NCBI RefSeq assembly: GCF_001435035.1
Contig: NZ_AZEU01000018.1
Coordinates: 57,750 to 121,749, forward strand
DNA: 64,000 bases
Reading direction: 5' to 3'
Source of the DNA: Lacticaseibacillus manihotivorans DSM 13343 = JCM 12514
GTDB lineage: Bacteria > Bacillota > Bacilli > Lactobacillales > Lactobacillaceae
Shown here: positions 61,169 through 64,000 of the stretch, piece after piece
Numbering within the stretch: the first letter of the stretch is position 1
How the letters are laid out: each line of letters starts with the position of its first letter
Translations under genes and position numbers: made by a program
The notes under the pieces: model-generated
Databases searched by the model: none
The model's input: the letters and a program-made list of their open reading frames with translations, nothing else
What the model was told of the DNA's origin: nothing

Positions 61169-62113
61169 ATGGCAGCGGGGTTCTACTACATCATTTTCAA
61201 TCCGGCAGCAGGCGCAGGCACTGCTGTGGACACCTTCAAAAAGATCCAAGCGCGCTTAGACGACCTACATATCGCCTATGAAATCAAAGTGTCGCGCTAT
61301 TCCGGCCATACGATTCAACTTGCCAAACAAATCGGCGGCTTCAACCACCGAGACGACGCAGTGATGCTGGTGATCGGCGGCGATGGCACGTTGAATCAAG
61401 CCATCACGGGTTTGCATCAAACTGAACACGCCGACATGCCAGTGGCCTACATTCCAGCCGGCTCTGGCAACGATTTTGCGCGCGGTGTGGGCCTTTCTCA
61501 AGACCCGCTTAAAGCCTTAGATCAAGTATTGGCAGCTGACCACCCCACTGTGATCGATATCGGCCATTACACGGAAAAAACGCGCGGTGAAGCTGGCTAC
61601 TTTGTCAATAATATCGGCGTCGGCTTTGATGCCGCAGCCGTAGCCGCCACTAACCGCAGTCGGTTCAAAACGATTTTAAATCGGATGCATCTCGGTAGTT
61701 TAGCTTACATTGTCGGCGTCATCGGCGTGTTCTTCTCTCGCAAGCCATTTCCAGTAGCGATTTACGTCGGCGGCAAACGAACTTATATCCAACAAGCTTT
61801 CTTAGTGACCACCACCAACCACCCTTATTTTGGCGGTGGCGTCCGGATCTTACCAGGGGCTGATCCGCGCGATGGCAAACTCGATTTGATCGTCGTTGAA
61901 CACCTCAACACTCCCTATTTCTTATTCTTATGCCTGCAATTGTTGTTAGGCCGACACACCAGGTACAAACGCGTGCATGTGTTTGAATCCCCGCGCATTG
62001 AATTGGAAACCCCATCGCTTGAATTCGGGCAAATGGATGGCGAAGAACTCGGCAGTCGTCCTTACGAATTGAGTTTCCATGTTGAAAAACAAAATTTCTG
62101 GTTCGTCGTTTGA
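61169..62113 (+). CDS. Diacylglycerol kinase family lipid kinase (YegS/DagK type)
   Basis: A 314-aa cytoplasmic kinase. NPAAGAG at residues 11-17, the nucleotide motif VIGGDGTLNQAI, AYIPAGSGNDFARG and the C-terminal MDGEELGSRPYELSF are characteristic. In Gram-positives the family recycles diacylglycerol released by lipoteichoic acid synthesis (DgkB) or phosphorylates other lipids. ATG with AGAGGAG. Monocistronic. Confidence 0.92.
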   Translation: MAAGFYYIIFNPAAGAGTAVDTFKKIQARLDDLHIAYEIKVSRYSGHTIQLAKQIGGFNHRDDAVMLVIGGDGTLNQAITGLHQTEHADMPVAYIPAGSGNDFARGVGLSQDPLKALDQVLAADHPTVIDIGHYTEKTRGEAGYFVNNIGVGFDAAAVAATNRSRFKTILNRMHLGSLAYIVGVIGVFFSRKPFPVAIYVGGKRTYIQQAFLVTTTNHPYFGGGVRILPGADPRDGKLDLIVVEHLNTPYFLFLCLQLLLGRHTRYKRVHVFESPRIELETPSLEFGQMDGEELGSRPYELSFHVEKQNFWFVV

Positions 62114-62121
62114 TCACAACA

Positions 62122-62162
62122 CAAAAGCCACCGACATTTTCCACGTGTCGGTGGCTTTTTTC
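62122..62162 (+). terminator. Terminator of the lipid kinase gene
   Basis: AAAGCCACCGACA..TGTCGGTGGCTTT hairpin with six T. Confidence 0.9.
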
Positions 62163-62203
62163 ACATGACTGAATTGGATGATTTGTAATAAGAAAAATAG
62201 TAT

Positions 62204-62989
62204 CTACTTTAAATCAAATGTGACGGTACCAAAATATTTGTCGAATTTGGCTTCATAATGGCCTTTAGTGGCATGTGGTGGCAACAAGAACGTGCCGCTA
62301 GAAACCTTGGTGCCGGCGGGGAAATCATGCCCTTGACCGGCCAACTTTTCAACCAACCACTTCAACGAGTTCAACGGGTTGCCCAGTACTTCACTCGATG
62401 CGCCATTGGCCAGTTCTTCGCCATCTTTGGTCAAGGTCGCATGGACATTGGCCAAATCATCAACCGTGAAACTATCTTTGGAGGCTGGCGCATAAACCAC
62501 GCGACCGGCAACGGCTGAGTCTGAAACCACTAAGTATTTGCCTAACGCTGGGAACCAGTCGGCAAAGCGTGAATCTGGCAATTCAACCGCACCAGAAACG
62601 CTGGTTTTCTTCAGCAAATCTTCAACAGTGTCTTCTGGCGTCAACGCCTCGTTAGCCGTAAACACCAATTCGACTTCAAGCAGTGGATCCATCAAATCAG
62701 AAAAAGGTACGGTTTCACCAGACTTGACCCAAGAACCTTCAACTTCAGCGCCGTAAAATGGGGAATCAGAATCAAACATTTTTTGCGTTTCTTCTGACGT
62801 CAACGAAACTTTGTAGCCCGCAACTGGCTTGTTCTTCAACGCGCTGAAAGCCCATTGTACGCGATAAGCGGAATCATAATCGGTAACTTTGTCATCATAA
62901 TCGGCCATCGTCAGTGGTTTCTTGGTGGTCAATGCTTGGTACAAATCGTTTGCGACAGCTTGTTCTTGTTTAGTAGTTTCACTCATCAT
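62204..62989 (-). CDS. 2-keto-4-pentenoate hydratase-like protein (FAH superfamily)
   Basis: A 261-aa enzyme like MhpD. The metal-binding acids lie in DPLLEVELVFTANEAL, and GAVELPDSRFADWFP and VLGNPLNSLKWLVEKLAGQGHDFPAGTKVSSGTF match the C-terminal half. MhpD hydrates 2-hydroxypentadienoate in aromatic degradation, but no other pathway gene is nearby and the gene is under a T-box. A role in amino-acid-derived keto acid chemistry is therefore inferred, not shown. Start ATG (62989) with GGAGGCTAAT; the next codon is also ATG. Confidence 0.82.
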   Translation of the reverse strand: MMSETTKQEQAVANDLYQALTTKKPLTMADYDDKVTDYDSAYRVQWAFSALKNKPVAGYKVSLTSEETQKMFDSDSPFYGAEVEGSWVKSGETVPFSDLMDPLLEVELVFTANEALTPEDTVEDLLKKTSVSGAVELPDSRFADWFPALGKYLVVSDSAVAGRVVYAPASKDSFTVDDLANVHATLTKDGEELANGASSEVLGNPLNSLKWLVEKLAGQGHDFPAGTKVSSGTFLLPPHATKGHYEAKFDKYFGTVTFDLK

Positions 62990-63071
62990 ATTAGCCTCCA
63001 TTGGCAGTGCCAAATGTTATTTTTAACACACGGACCTATTCAACTGGGTGGTGTACGCGTCGCTGCAGTCG

Positions 63072-63360
63072 ACAAAAAGCGCCCCATCAGACTATTGTCT
63101 GACGGGGCGCTTTTGCGCGGTACCACCCGTGATTAGGCTTTTGCTTTCAAAAGCCACTCAGCACGTACGGCAATCGATTCGGCCAAGAACGATCGCGATA
63201 CGCCGGCCAGATATTGGTGGCCACCCAGTACCGCTACTTATCACAGTACAACTCAGAGGTGATCGGTCTGATAGCTTTTGCAGATCCCCTTGCACCAAAC
63301 GGGACTCGCTGGCTGCGACGCTATTGACACATCCTCTTCAACGTTTTGTTCCTTGTGTTG
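63072..63360 (-). promoter_or_regulatory. T-box leader of the hydratase-like gene
   Basis: Minus strand: distal loop TTTGGTGCAAG, antiterminator core CGGGTGGTACCGCG and terminator GCGCCCCGTCAGAC..GTCTGATGGGGCGC with five T (63072-63113). Stem I pairs ATAGC with GCTAT. The 3' specifier loop reads CAGACCGAT, in which GAC, ACC or GAT could be the specifier codon. I cannot choose between Asp and Thr by eye. Confidence 0.9.
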
Positions 63361-63365
63361 AGATT

Positions 63366-63394
63366 AATATAAACCGTTTATGAGGATTCGTCAA
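63366..63394 (-). promoter_or_regulatory. Promoter of the T-box operon
   Basis: Minus strand: -35 TTGACG (63389-63394), 17-bp spacer, -10 TATATT (63366-63371). Confidence 0.8.
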
Positions 63395-63417
63395 TAGTTT
63401 TACCGTTATTTTTTAAT

Positions 63418-63948
63418 TTAAATTTCAGATTTCGGTAAAATGTCGTACAAGCACCACACCATATCCGGTTCAAACTTCGCCAGCACTGGCGTATTGACCG
63501 GCAAAAGCTTCGCACTGGTGATGCAATAACGATACCCCAGCGCTTGATAATCTGCATAGGCTTGGGCTTTGCTGCCGGCATAATCGACGGGATAATCCCC
63601 AGCGCCTAATTGATGGCGCAATAAATTCTCGGTGGCAGGATGAATGATGGCGGCATCTTTTTGATATTGCGGGTTTTCGATCAAGACCATCGCTTGTAAA
63701 TGGCGGTGGAAGACTTGGCGCAGTTCCAGTTGACTGGAATATTCATAACACAATTCCCGCCAGCCAAAATCTGGCCGCGCACTTTGATACGCGACCGGCA
63801 ACAAGAATTGATCGCCAGCATAATCGGCCAAGGCAGCAATAATTTCATCAAAATTCGGATGTAACTGGATCTCTGGGTGATCGACGCCAGGAATATGTGT
63901 CGCCGCGTCATAACTATCTGTAGTTTTGGGACCGAGTGTGTGAATCAT
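63418..63948 (-). CDS. BacA/prephenate dehydratase-like protein
   Basis: A 176-aa protein whose opening HTLGPKTTDSYDAA matches the TLGPxGT-S-AA signature of prephenate dehydratases and the bacilysin enzyme BacA. LLPVAYQSARPD, then LELRQVFHRHLQAMVLIENPQYQKDAAIIHPATENLL follow the BacA layout. The length suits the dehydratase-type domain without an ACT domain, so feedback by Phe is unlikely. The ATG at 63948 has no clear ribosome site; a GTG four codons upstream is possible. It lies just upstream of, and in line with, the T-box gene. Substrate unknown. Confidence 0.6.
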   Translation of the reverse strand: MIHTLGPKTTDSYDAATHIPGVDHPEIQLHPNFDEIIAALADYAGDQFLLPVAYQSARPDFGWRELCYEYSSQLELRQVFHRHLQAMVLIENPQYQKDAAIIHPATENLLRHQLGAGDYPVDYAGSKAQAYADYQALGYRYCITSAKLLPVNTPVLAKFEPDMVWCLYDILPKSEI

Positions 63949-64000
63949 AGTTATAATCACGCAAGCGCTGCGCCCTTGCCCAAAAGGCAATGAAAAGGCT

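Overview
The window looks like a chromosomal housekeeping segment of a Lactobacillaceae bacterium, most likely Lacticaseibacillus or a close relative. The reasons are PepX, DUF3042, liaFSR and pyruvate carboxylase, the T-box and M-box leaders, Firmicutes-type gene orders (rplU-prp, glnR-glnA, comEA-comEC-holA, ylbG-rsmD-coaD-ylbL, rpoY-rnjA), strong AGGAGG ribosome binding sites and moderate GC. The genus is inferred from gene content and style, not from a search. I see no prophage, CRISPR array or IS transposase.

Layout. 1-1.8 kb: rplU with a leader, a small membrane protein, two small unknown genes and tRNA-Pro/tRNA-Arg. 1.9-9.3 kb: pepX, a candidate structured ncRNA, glnR-glnA under a GlnR operator, and miaA-ynbB. 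10-17.4 kb: rhomboid-yqgQ-glcK-rhodanese, pbp2b and yfhO. 18-27.5 kb: liaFSR, greA, mltG-udk, pheST with a T-box, and an HxlR regulator. 27.6-33.8 kb: HD protein, SpoU methylase/acylphosphatase, yidC, a GATase, tuf and a TPR protein. 33.8-40.9 kb: rnjB, rpsO, rpsT, holA, comEC and comEA. 41-48 kb: ylbL/sepM-like, coaD, rsmD, ylbG, pyc and ftsW. 48.3-54.6 kb: T-box-metY, typA, an IMPase, UPF0223 and a catalytically dead LDH-like protein. 54.8-56.1 kb: an M-box (Mg2+) riboswitch ahead of a 29-aa ORF and a truncated P-type-ATPase-like membrane protein. 56.2-64 kb: def, rpoY-rnjA, a nonsense-interrupted serine hydrolase, a lipid kinase, a T-box-controlled 2-keto-4-pentenoate hydratase-like gene and a BacA/prephenate-dehydratase-like gene.

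The most unusual content is between the genes. Two families of palindromic repeats recur just behind gene ends, usually right after a terminator. Family 1 has five copies (9.3, 17.5, 26.7, 50.1 and 56.8 kb). Full copies are about 690 bp with 19-20 bp terminal inverted repeats and two large nested palindromes. Both arms of each stem have changed together between copies, while the junction segments stay fixed. Family 2 units are about 130 bp, begin exactly at the T-tract of the tuf, rpsO and rpsT terminators, and also keep constant loops with rewritten but complementary stems. This looks like selection on folded structure, as in an RNA family or a palindrome-processing mobile element. I do not recognise either family by name.
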